64,000 bases of DNA from Macrostomum hystrix (Eukaryota > Platyhelminthes > Macrostomidae), in NCBI GenBank assembly GCA_950097015.1, contig CATNEN010000033.1, forward strand, positions 1,612,001 through 1,676,000. Direction: 5' to 3'. Shown here in pieces: positions 1 to 10,432 of the stretch. A program made the translations under genes and the position numbers. A model generated the notes under the pieces. That model saw nothing but the letters and a program-made list of their open reading frames with translations. It made no database searches and was not told where the DNA came from. Position 1 is the first letter of the stretch; every line of letters begins with the position of its first letter.

Positions 1-1303
1 ATGCAGGCCATGTTCACCCGGGGACGGCGGGCCGACAGCCTCGTTGATAGGGCGAGCAAAGCCTTCGGCCGGGCTGCGGGACACGTCAGTTCGGATGATC
101 TGTGGGATGTGTACAGGTGAACTTGATTGTGGGGTCGTAGCTTTTACCATAATCCGGCCATTTACATCTCCAAGATTATCTAAAATGAGATTTCCCATTC
201 CTAAGATTCCCGGCGAATGGGATTCCCACCCCCTAAAATGATCGATTATGGGATTTCCGCTCCCTAAGATTATCTACAATCGGATTTTCTTTCCAAGATG
301 ACCGTCGATTAGATTTTTCAGTCCCTAAGATTATCCCACTCATTAGACTCTCATTAGTCACTAACTTCGTTTAGCGACGATCCCTTGAATCCCCATACTG
401 AACGGTCGCTCATTCCCAATGCCCGCACCAGGCGGCTGGTGCAGCGCCTGTTTGACTCTCAGCAATGGGATCGGCTGGACCGGGCCACCACCTGGGCGCT
501 ATACCATCCCGCCTTCAGCGGCAACCGGCGCCGATGTGAGCAGATCAACCTGCTGGCCCTGACTGCGGCATTCTACACCGGCTCTCTGGACTCTGTGCTG
601 CAGATTGCCAGGGATTTCTGCTGCCGCTACCAGAAGAGCAGCGTGGGCGTCAACATCCTCGGCCTGCTGGCCTGCCTCACCCACTGCAGCGAGCGGGTGC
701 CGCTGCGGATGGCCTCCCGACTGCCCCGCCTCCGCTACCCGCTGCTGCTCCTGACTGCCCAGGGCTTCCTGCTCACCGGCAAGTACCGCCGGGCCCTGCT
801 GGCGCTCACCCACCTGCGCCGGGTGCGGCAGGACGATCCGCTGGTGCCCCTGCTGGCCGCCTCCGCCTTCGCCTCCCTGGCCTGTCAGCGGCATCTGGCC
901 AATCGGCACTTCTTTGTGGCCAACGCCTGCGCCATGCTCACCTGCTATGCCCAGCTGCGGGCTCCGGGGGCCTCCGACTGCCAGGAAGTGGCCTACAACA
1001 CTGCCAGGTGAGCTTGCCCACACCTGCCCATCACCTTTGGCCCCCCGCTCTTTCTTCCGCGCATTTAATCTCTGCTGACCTGATCACTGCCGCAGGTGCC
1101 TGCACCGCCTCGGCCTGTTGCGTCACGCGGCTGCCGGCTACGAGCGGGCCCTGGCCGCCCGGCCCGAAGGCGACACGGCCGAGCAGCGTCGGCGCTATGA
1201 CCTGCGACTGCCGGCGGCGCACAACCTGCTGGTGCTGTACAAGGCTGTGGGCAACGAGGCCATGGTGGCAAGGCTGCTCAGGCAGCACCTGGTCATTGAC
1301 TGA
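1..1303 (+). CDS. GTF3C3: General transcription factor 3C polypeptide 3 (TFIIIC TPR subunit), C-terminal part
   Basis: Three exons are read: 1-116 (cut by the window edge), 375-1007 and 1096-1303, with TGA at 1301-1303. Both junctions are phase 2 with GT/AG borders, and the joined frame stays open. The 249 or so residues seen are helical TPR-like repeats. The end of the protein (EVAYNTARCLHRLGLLRHAA, then AHNLLVLYKAVGNEAMVARL) follows the human GTF3C3 C-terminus, remembered as a 'YNLGRGLHQLGL... AYNLSLIYQSSGN...' pattern ending a few residues later. In the family this subunit is the TPR scaffold of TFIIIC, which binds the A and B boxes of tRNA genes and recruits TFIIIB for RNA polymerase III. 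The N-terminal half lies left of the window. An AATAAA at about 1438 could be the poly(A) signal. Family assignment is fairly sure; the first exon less so. Confidence 0.72.
117..374 (+). repeat. Degenerate tandem repeat filling GTF3C3 intron
   Basis: The intron contains loosely repeated blocks, CTAAGATTATCTA followed by a GGATTTCC- or GGGATTCC-like stretch, recurring about every 50-60 bp. No two copies are identical. It looks like a decayed version of the homogeneous arrays found in other introns of this window. Confidence 0.4.
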
Positions 1304-1751
1304 CTGCCAATCATTTGTCGTGCGAGTTTTTTTAGTTTGATTTTGCTATCGGTTGTTTTTTTTTAAAAATGTTTAACTATGCAGCTAGAATTTGGTCTCA
1401 GTGATCAAGCTACTCAATAGACACACGCCAACTTGTCAATAAAATGGTAACTCAAGCAACGCAACGCATGCCCAGCCGATGCTCGGATCTATTTTATCAG
1501 AATCACCTCAGCGTGTGCAGATAGTGAATCATCGTTTGTAATCGCTTGTTAGCAAAGTTTCTAAATCTCTCATTTTATATTATGTGTAAATAAATCACTG
1601 TAATACTACTCAGTGTGCAATTTATAGCGATGGTATCATATTGCGAAAGAAAGCTATTGTGTGTCTTCGAGCCAATCTCTGTTGCTTTTGAAATGCAATA
1701 CTTCCAGCCACTCACATACACCGGCTATAGCCTCCGCAAAGTATACTCTCC
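1304..1751. other. 3' spacer of GTF3C3
   Basis: AT-rich sequence with AATAAA at about 1438 and AAATAAATCAC at about 1587. No coding signal is seen. The GTF3C3 3' UTR probably ends here. Confidence 0.4.
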
Positions 1752-2380
1752 TTATCTGCCTCCCCACCCAACCCAATGTACATTCCCGATCTGCCTCCCC
1801 ACCCAACCCAATGTACATTCCCGATCTGCCTCCCCACCCAACCCAATGTACATTCCCGATCTGCCTCCCCACCCAACCCAATGTACGTTCCCGATCTGCC
1901 TCCCCACCCAACCCAATGTACATTCCCGATCTGCCTCCCCACCCAACCCAATGTACATTCCCGATCTGCCTCCCCACCCAACCCAATGTACATTCCCGAT
2001 CTGCCTCCCCACCCAACCCAATGTACATTCCCGATCTGCCTCCCCACCCAACCCAATGTACATTCCCGATCTGCCTCCCCACCCAACCCAATGTACATTC
2101 CCGATCTGCCTCCCCACCCAACCCAATGTACATTCCCGATCTGCCTCCCCACCCAACCCAATGTACATTCCCGATCTGCCTCCCCACCCACCCAAATCTA
2201 CATTCCCGATCTGCCTCCCCACCCACCCAAATCTACATTCCCGATCTGCCTCCCCACCCACCCAAATCTACATTCCCGATCTGCTTCCGCACCCACCCCA
2301 ATGTACATTTTCGATCTGCTCCCGCACCCAATTGTACATTCTCGGTCTGCTTCCGCACCCAACCCAATGTACATTCCCTA
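1752..2380. repeat. 35-bp minisatellite, about 18 copies
   Basis: The unit contains CATTCCCGATCTGCCTCCCC followed by ACCCAACCCAATGTA. The first dozen copies are nearly identical; the last six drift (ACCCAAATC, CTTCCGCACCC). It lies between the convergent 3' ends of GTF3C3 and the WSC gene. Because 35 is not a multiple of 3, open frames run through all phases on both strands; they are not genes. Confidence 0.95.
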
Positions 2381-2565
2381 ATATGCCCCTACTTATCCTA
2401 GTGTACACACAGCCTATAATGACACACTTTAAAAGATAGAAAAGATGAAAAATCAAGTAAGCTGAGACGATGTGCAACCATGCCGGACTCTAGTTCTTAT
2501 CTATTTGCTGCTTATCAATTATTGAAGTCAATCGCATTGAGTCTTAGTCGATTCATTGTCTTTGT

Positions 2566-5500
2566 TCAGGTTCGGACATAGAATTTGTCGCCTACTACTC
2601 CAGCCGAGCTCGGGATCAGAGCGAAGCTCAGCAGGTAACATTTAGCCGACGGTTGCTGGGCAAACAGAACCGCCTGGCAACCATCGAGGCGGCTGCTGCA
2701 CACGGTTAGGCATCGCAGGATATTGGCGGCCTGCACCAGCTGGAAGCCTGTCTGAGTGGCAGGCGAGCTGAATGCGATGTAGGCTGGGACCCAGCTTCGC
2801 TTGAATGAATTCTGTTTGGGCCTGGTTACTGCAATTGATGGGGTGCAGTTGTCATTGCCAGCAGATATAGTCTGTGCTTTATTTTCCTCCAGCCAGAGGA
2901 GGAAACTTTTCCTTTATTTCCAATAAAAAACCTACCTTTAGAATCCCCAAATCCCATTCACGCTGCACCCTAGAATCCCCAGATCTCATTTTCATAGGGA
3001 AATCTGCGTTAAAAATTCTGAGTTCTGATTCACTTTAAAATTCGCAGATCCTATTTTCACAGGGAAATCTACCTTTAGAATTCCGGGATACCATTTACCC
3101 ATATAAATATAGGATTCTCTCACCTGTGGAGTAGATTATGGCATAGATGGAGCTGCGACTCTGTCCGCCGCAGTCGGGCGCGGGACCGCCCCCCGGGCAG
3201 GCCTTGTTGCACTCGCTGTCGCTGACGGAGCCCTGCGAGCCGTACGAGTTGGCGCAGAAGCACTCTCGCCCGTTCTGCAAGCCCAGGTAGCGAAACCCGC
3301 CGAGGCCGCAGACGCTGGCGCAGAACCCCAGCGACAGGCTCGAGTCGCTGATTACGCAGCCGTAGCTCTCCACCTGGGTGGGCAGGTTTTTAAGCGAATG
3401 ACCAGTCTTTTGAGTTCCTATCTCACTTCCCTTTAGTACACTCTAATCGCCTCCCCTTTCCCCATTCTCAAAACTCCTCCCCTTTCACCATTCTCAAAGC
3501 TCCTCCCTTTCCCAATTCTCATAATTCCTCCCCTTTCCTCATTCTCAAAGCTCCTCCCCTTTCCCCAATTTCATAACTCCTCCCCTTTCCCCATTCTCAA
3601 AACTCCTCCCCTTTCCCCATTCTCATAACTCCTCCCCTTTCCTCATTCTCAAAGCTCCTCCCCTTTCCCCAATTTCATAACTCCTCCCCTTTCCCCATTC
3701 TCAAAGCTCCTCCCCATTCCCCATTCTCAAAACTCCTCCTCTTTACCCATTCTCAAATCTCCTCCCCATTCCCCATTCTCATAACTCCTCCCCTTTCCTC
3801 ATTCTCATAACTCCTCCCCTTTCCCCATTCTCAAAGCTACTCCCCATTTCCCATTCTCATAACTCCTCCCCTTTCCTCATTCTCAAAGCTCCTCCCCTTT
3901 CCCCAATTTCATAACTCCTCCCCTTTCCCCATTCTCAAAACTCCTCCCCTTTCCCCATTCTCATAACTCCTCCCCTTTCCTCATTCTCAAAGCTCCTCCC
4001 CTTTCCCCAATTTCATAACTCCTCCCCTTTCCCCATTCTCAAAACTCCTCCCCTTTCCACATTCTCATAACTCCTCCCCTTTCCCCATTCTCATAACTCC
4101 TCCCCATTCCCCATTCTCAAAGCTACTCCCCTTTCCCCATTCTCAAAACTCCTCCCCTTTCCCCATTCTTATAACTCCTCCCCATTCCCCAATTTCATAA
4201 CTCCTCCCCTTTCCCCATTCTCAAAACTCCTCCCCATTCCCCATTCTCATAACTCCTCCCCATTCCCCATTCTCAAAGCTACTCCCCTTTCCCCAATTTC
4301 ATAACTCCTCCCCATTCCCCATTCTCAAAACTCCTCCCCTTTCCCCATTCTCAAAACTCCTCCCCTTTCCCCATTCTCATAACTCCTCCCCATTCCCCAT
4401 TCTCAAATCTCCTCCCCATTCCCCATTCTCAAAGCTCCTCCCCTTTCCCCATTCTCATAACTCCTCCCCTTTCCTCATTCTCAAAGCTCCTCCCCTTTCC
4501 TCATTCTCATAACTCCTCCCCTTTCCCCATTCTCATAACTCCTCCCCATTCCCCATTCTCAAAGCTACTCCCCATTCCCCATTCTCAAAGCTCCTCCCCT
4601 TTCCCCATTCTCATAACTCCTCCCCTTTCCCCATTCTTATAACTCCTCCCCTTTCCCCATTCTTATAACTCCTCCCCTTTCCTCATTCTCATAACTCCTC
4701 CCCTTTCCCCATTCTCATAACTCCTCCCCATTCCCCATTCTCAAAGCTACTCCCCTTTCCCCATTCTCATAACTCCTCCCCTTTCCCCATTCTTATAACT
4801 ACTCCCCATTCCCCATTCTCAAAGCTCCTCCCCTTTCCCCATTCTCATAACTCCTCCCCTTTCCCCATTCTTATAACTACTCCCCATTCCCCATTCTCAT
4901 AACTCCTCCCCTTTCCTCATTCTCAAAGCTACTCCCCATTCCCCATTCTCAAAGCTACTCCCCATTCCCCATTCTCATAATTCCTCCCCTTTCCCAATTC
5001 TCATAATTCCTCCCCTTTCCCCATTCTCAAATCTCCTCCCCTTTCCCCAATTTCATAACTCCTCCCCTTTCCCAATTCTCATAATTCCTCCCCTTTCCCC
5101 ATTCTCAAATCTCCTCCCCTTTCCCCATTCTCATAACTCCTCCCCTTTCCCCATTCTCATAACTCCTCCCCTTTCCCCATTCTCATAACTCCTCCCCTTT
5201 CCCCATTCTTATAACTCCTCCCCTTTCCCCATTCTCAAAGCTCCTCCCCATTCCCCATTCTCATAACTCCTCCCCTTTCCCCATTCTCATAACTCCTCCC
5301 CTTTCCCCATTCTCATAACTCCTCCCCTTTCCCCATTCTCATAACTCCTCCCCTTTCCCCATTCTTATAACTCCTCCCCTTTCCCCATTCTCAAAGCTAC
5401 TCCCCTTTCCCCATTCTCATAACTCCTCCCCTTTCCCCATTCTCATAACTCCTCCCCTTTCCCCATTCTCATAACTCCTCCCCTTTCCCCATTCTCATAA

Positions 5501-6427
5501 CTCCTCCCCTTTCCCCATTCTCATAACTCCTCCCCTTTCCCCATTCTTATAACTCCTCCCCATTCCCCATTCTCAAAACTCCTCCCCTTTCCCCATTCTT
5601 ATAACTCCTCCCCATTCCCCAATTTCATAACTCCTCCCCTTTCCCCATTCTCAAAACTCCTCCCCTTTCCCCATTCTCAAAACTCCTCCCCTTTCCCCAT
5701 TCTCATAACTCCTCCCCATTCCCCATTCTCAAATCTCCTCCCCATTCCCCATTCTCAAAGCTCCTCCCCTTTCCCCATTCTCATAACTCCTCCCCTTTCC
5801 CAATTCTTATAACTCCTCCCCTTTCCCCATTCTCATAACTCCTCCCCTTTCCCCATTCTCATAACTCCTCCCCTTTCCCCATTCTCATAACTCCTCCCCT
5901 TTCCCCATTCTCATAACTCCTCCCCTTTCCCCATTCTCATAACTCCTCCCCTTTCCCCATTCTCATAACTCCTCCCCTTTCCCCATTCTCATAACTCCTC
6001 CCCTTTCCCCATTCTCATAACTCCTCCCCTTTCCCCATTCTCATAACTCCTCCCCTTTCCCCATTCTCATAACTCCTCCCCTTTCCCCATTCTCATAACT
6101 ACTCCCCATTCACATCTTCCAATTATATCGCGTTAATTCTACTGAACGTGTATATTTAGTATTTTTATTACATGTTCCACCGCATTTGAGCAATGTGTGG
6201 TGGTTTGAGTAGTGCGATAAGCCAGAGTTCTCAGTGATGTGAGCAGTTCTGCATCCGCACTCTGAGCTCACCAAGTAGCTTCCCAGCTGGCTGATGCCTT
6301 GCAGACCGGTGAGATCCCTCACGCTGCCCTCGAAGTCCCTGTAGCAGCCCAGGTAGGAGTGCTCAGCGAGGCGGCTCTGAGCTCCGCTAACCCAGTGCGC
6401 CGCGATTAGAAGCAGTAGGCTGAGCAT
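2566..6427 (-). CDS. Small secreted WSC-domain protein with C-terminal PAN-like domain
   Basis: Three exons are read on the minus strand: 6427-6272, 3373-3124 and 2828-2566, with phases 0 and 1 fitting at the two junctions, giving about 222 aa. Residues 1-17 are a signal peptide (MLSLLLLIAAHWVSGA). A WSC domain follows at about 24-135: YLGCYRD, then CASVCGLGGFRYLGLQNG, ECFCA, CNKACPG and CGG, the family's spaced cysteines. The last exon encodes about 85 residues with a CLTVC, C, C pattern that resembles a PAN/apple domain, then TGA at 2568-2566. WSC domains are putative carbohydrate-binding modules found in secreted or surface proteins, so an extracellular sugar-binding role is inferred. The WSC domain is split by an intron of about 2.9 kb that is almost entirely a 26-bp repeat. 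Exon 3 is the least certain part. Confidence 0.68.
2829..3123. repeat. Diverged tandem repeat in second intron of the WSC gene
   Basis: Three loose copies of a roughly 60-bp block carrying a TAGAATCCCC or TAAAATTCGC start, a CAGATC...CATTTTCA centre and AGGGAAATCT. The copies differ at many positions, so this looks old. Confidence 0.4.
3420..6108. repeat. 26-bp minisatellite, about 100 copies, in first intron of the WSC gene
   Basis: The unit is CTCCTCCCCTTTCCCCATTC plus TCATAA. Variants alternate TTTCCCC/ATTCCCC, TCATAA/TCAAAG/TTATAA, and a shorter AATTTCATAA form. The right end (about 5800-6100) is a nearly perfect run; the left and middle show mixed variant strings that recur as blocks. 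Pyrimidines dominate on the plus strand, so the WSC pre-mRNA would carry GGGGAAAGGGGAGG once per unit. Confidence 0.97.
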
Positions 6428-7350
6428 GCTCGGCCCTGATGGGAGCGGGTGCTCACTTCGAAAAATGTCTATGTTTTATTTTAAACGATTGTTAGCGCCT
6501 GCAGTTTTAGCCGACCGGTTGAGAATGCCGACAGCCAATCAAAGGATCCCATAGCATCTAGTATAATATCTGGGCGTGCTGTGAAAACTCGCATTTGTTC
6601 AGAACAAAATTGCGGCACTAGTATTCAGTAGTAATGTATCGATTTTCCAAAAATTATAGATGAAACTACTCTTTTAGAAAAAGCATTTTACAGGAAAATA
6701 TCAAGTCCTCCTTGATCTCACTAAGAACACTTTATGGCGTCACTTGACTGAAAAAAACACTGCCTGAATATGATGAGACCGAAAAAGACACAATATTTTC
6801 GCATCAATAAACTTCTTTGAAAGTGAAAATATCGATTAAAAAACTGCCTCCGATGCGCATATACAATCTGTAATAACATGCAGTTCCGTGCCGAAAGCTT
6901 AGAGGTTTCATCGTTGGATCAGGAAATTTTGGGATGGTAAAAACGTCTATTAGTTCACACAGTGTTCACAGAATGTTTCCAATTGCAATCCGTGATGCCG
7001 CAAGTGAGTCAGTATAGAGGTATTATATATTTGATAAGAGCCGATATGTCATTGGGTTCATACAACGTGCATCAATATTTGATTGCGGCTCTAGTAGCAT
7101 AAAAATGAAATCTTCACTGCCATTTGACTTGCGGCCTCGCAGAAATCAATAAAGGTGAAATGGACTCCTAATCAAATATTTGCAGCCTTTGGTTTGCCTA
7201 TTTAAAACTCAACAATGCATTCATTAATCATTATATTCTGGTTTTGTGGCATCCTAAAGTGTTGATTTTATGTTTAATATGCAATCTACAACTTCCACTC
7301 CTATAATCCTCAAACGCTTTGTTAGGTGAGTTAAAAGTGTCCCCAATGCT
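6428..7350. other. Spacer upstream of the WSC gene
   Basis: AT-rich, no array and no coding signal seen on either strand. The WSC gene promoter is expected here but no motif is convincing. Confidence 0.4.
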
Positions 7351-7525
7351 ACTATGGTACAGGATTACCAGTCTCAATTCTACCAGTACAGGTTTACCAG
7401 TCTGAATGCTACCAGTACAGGATTACCAGTCGGAATGCTACCAGTACAGGATTACCAGTCGGAATGCAACCAGTACAGGATTACCAGTCGGAATGCTACC
7501 AGTACAGGATTACCAGTCTGAATGG
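7351..7525. repeat. 29-bp minisatellite, about 5-6 copies
   Basis: The unit is built on GGATTACCAGTC, GGAATGCTACCAGTACA. Copies are nearly identical. It stands alone in intergenic DNA. Confidence 0.9.
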
Positions 7526-10432
7526 TGCGAATTTAGAAGTCAAATAATACTACACGCAAAATAGTGTTCTTTACCTATTGGTTTACCAATTGGAGATTTA
7601 CCTGCATGAGTTCTACCTGTCGGAGATTTTTCAAGTCGGAGGTTTTTTAGTGACGCTACCAACAAAGTTTTACTATATATACTTATCTTTACTTACTACG
7701 AGCTCGTAGCCAGCTTTCTTGCCATTACTACTCTGAGCAGCAATGAAGTATTTTACCATTCTGCAACTTCTTATAAGTTACGCTCGTACAAGTAAAATCC
7801 AGTAAGCAAAATAAAAAAGTAACAAAGACTGCTAGGCAAGAGGAAGACCACCTTTCATTAAATTTGGCTAATAATTCTAATCCAAAAAAATCCTCCAGCC
7901 ATTCGAAATGAATCGAAAACTCGCACGACGTGAATGGTAGCAAACCCAAAGTGATCTACTTGCAGTAGATCTTTTGGAAGAGAACGCTTCTTTGAATCTG
8001 CACAATGGTTCCCACTTAAAATCAAGAAGTCTATGATTATTATTTGTTACCCAAAGACAAAGCTAGATCTAATTCAAGAACACCTTGAATCGAATGAAAA
8101 CAAACTCAAGTTTGAGCGATAAAATTCACATTCGATATAAAAATAAGTCATGTCACGCTGCCTAAAGTTATAAAACGTCATTGAAATAGCAGCACTCATA
8201 TCTCGCACAGTTAGTTTCTTCTGTCGTGTGAGCATCTTTTTGTCATAATTGTTTTTCTTTTTCCTGTACCTGATGCCAACCACATCATAAACCAAAGACG
8301 CCACCCGTCAGTGACTCGTCAGTTAGGCTCGGCGTTCCGCGTCTTGAGAGTGCGCCGCCTGTTTTTAAAGTCTGCAGTAAGTGCTTCAGAGACTTCGCCG
8401 TCGGGCAGAATGAGTGCTCGGAATGAATCCGATATAGGATCTGATCGACAGCTGACAGCGTAGACAGCACAGCAGGGCCTCGTCCGCAGAGTAGGTCGGG
8501 GTTAGCCGTTAGGCCAGCAAGGTATAATTATTATTATTCCCGCTATCTCCAGCATTTATTTACGCCTACTTAATCGCTATCATTAAATATTTTCTGTGCG
8601 TTCATAACTAGTGAGATTTTGGTCAGTCAATTGTTTTGTTTGCCGAGTTCTAGTCTGTACATGTCAAGGTATAAATTTAATCTCTAGTAAACTTTATTCT
8701 GGACTTTAGTTTTTTATCACTCAGTTAAGCGAGTGAATTAGAACAGTATTCCCTTCTCCAAATTAAATATATTCAAGTTTTTGTGTTTAAATCGTGTTGC
8801 TTTTCTGCATATTGGGACAGAATGTCGCCCATTTACTGACACCTAATATAGTGCGGCAAGACATCTGAGGCGGTTCCTAAATTGACACGTACGTTAACGT
8901 GGGCTGCATAATCGAATTGTTGTTGTTGATGTTTAGAGATTTAGCAAGGCTATCGGTTACTTGTATTGTAGTAAAAGTGAGTAAATTATCCTAAGTTGTC
9001 CCAATTACTATGAGTACGAAAAATGCTCAGCACCACATGTATTCATAGCTTTACTGATAGATAAAATGGAAAACATGGATTGTAAGTATTGTAGCACCAA
9101 AAAAAGAACTATGAGACAACGGGTCATTCTGGATCAAATAATCTAGTTGTGCTTGCATTGAATTATGCAAAACTTTGGTTGTGCCATGGCACCATTGAAG
9201 TCGAAAATGTTTGAGTTTGCTTACAAACCCCTTTAAGGTTTATAGAAAACGGAATAACTGTTTAGTTTAAAGGTTCTTGGGTCCACAGGACAGTTACAAT
9301 CAAACGTAAATGTTTCAGGATTTGAGTATACGGATTTTGTTGCAAACCCGCTAAATGTGCCGGAATGAAGGGTGTATAAATAAGAGAGAAACGTTTTAGC
9401 TAACGAAAAAACGCGGAAAGAAATTTTGACTGACACCAGTGAAAGGCATATCGAATAACACGATTGCGTGGTAGGCCTAGCTGGTAGGTTAAGCAATAAA
9501 AATACATGTAATTACAGGCAGGGTTGAGAATAACGATAATGTGTTAATGTATAGTGCCTAGGCTTTTAGTCCCTTGACAGTTTACGTTTACTCCATGTAT
9601 ATATTTTAAGTTGCAGTTATCAAAAGGGACAATATTAGTGTCTAAGCTAAAGTTATGGATTTTGTGCCTCCCTAGGTTTGTCTAAATGTTCCTTCTCCAG
9701 GCTTAATCCCTATAGATAGTCATTAAAGCAATATAGATCAATTTAAACCTTAAATCATTTTATTTCTATTGTTTGTAGGCCTATAGAAAATTAGGCAAAA
9801 ATAATTTTTTTATGCACCATTTTAATTGAAGTTCTGTTTGTTTCTTTTGAACAAGACTTTGTTCAAAATGGGAGATAAAATGGTGTAATGCTTAACACAA
9901 TCTTATTTGATAACTTTCTTAGCTAGTTACTTATAACTTTTCTATTTGCAAATTGCAAGTATAGGCCTAACACTTGAATAATTTGCTATTGTTTCCATGA
10001 ATGTTTTTATGCATAAGTAGGCACATTCTAAAAATTAAAATAAATAAAAAGAAACTTCTATACATTAAAAAAATAATTTTTTGGAGCACTGAGTTATTAA
10101 ACTTCAATTGATGCTAAAATAAAGTTTTCATTATTTTTGGTTTTAGAATAATGGAATGCGTAATAACTAGCTAGTGCAAATAGGTAAAGTACTATTTTTC
10201 CTAGACAGTTTAATTTTTTCATAGTCCTTGTCTTTGATTTGTTAAACAAATTTAATTTGAATTTAAAATAGTAATAAATTTTTATTGCAATTTAAATTTG
10301 GCTCATTCTTGCTTTGCAGCTCATCCTGCTAGACTTTCACAGGGTCTAAGCTGAGCATACACCAGCTATAATTCTTCAGAAAACACAAGCACTGTTTTAA
10401 GACCTCTGTTTTTTAAAGCTTCTTAAAAAGAC
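7526..10432. other. AT-rich spacer and presumed 5' region of OGDH
   Basis: No protein is recognisable. A GC-richer patch at about 8300-8520 ends in GCCAGCAAG followed by GTATAA, which could be a non-coding first exon with a donor site. Just before the OGDH start, TTTGCAG (to about 10318) and TTTCACAG (to about 10352) could serve as cis- or trans-splice acceptors. Both suggestions are weak. Confidence 0.25.

Noticed and set aside
1615-2439. Overlapping long ORFs on both strands (up to 274 aa) rich in PPHPTQCTFP or GGEADREC
   Set aside because: They are translations of the 35-bp array in several frames; no unique coding sequence.
8285-8470. Reverse-strand 61-aa ORF
   Set aside because: No recognisable motif; the patch is as likely a non-coding leader of OGDH on the plus strand.
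9233-9496. Reverse-strand 87-aa ORF in AT-rich spacer
   Set aside because: No motif, splice context or codon bias like the real genes here.
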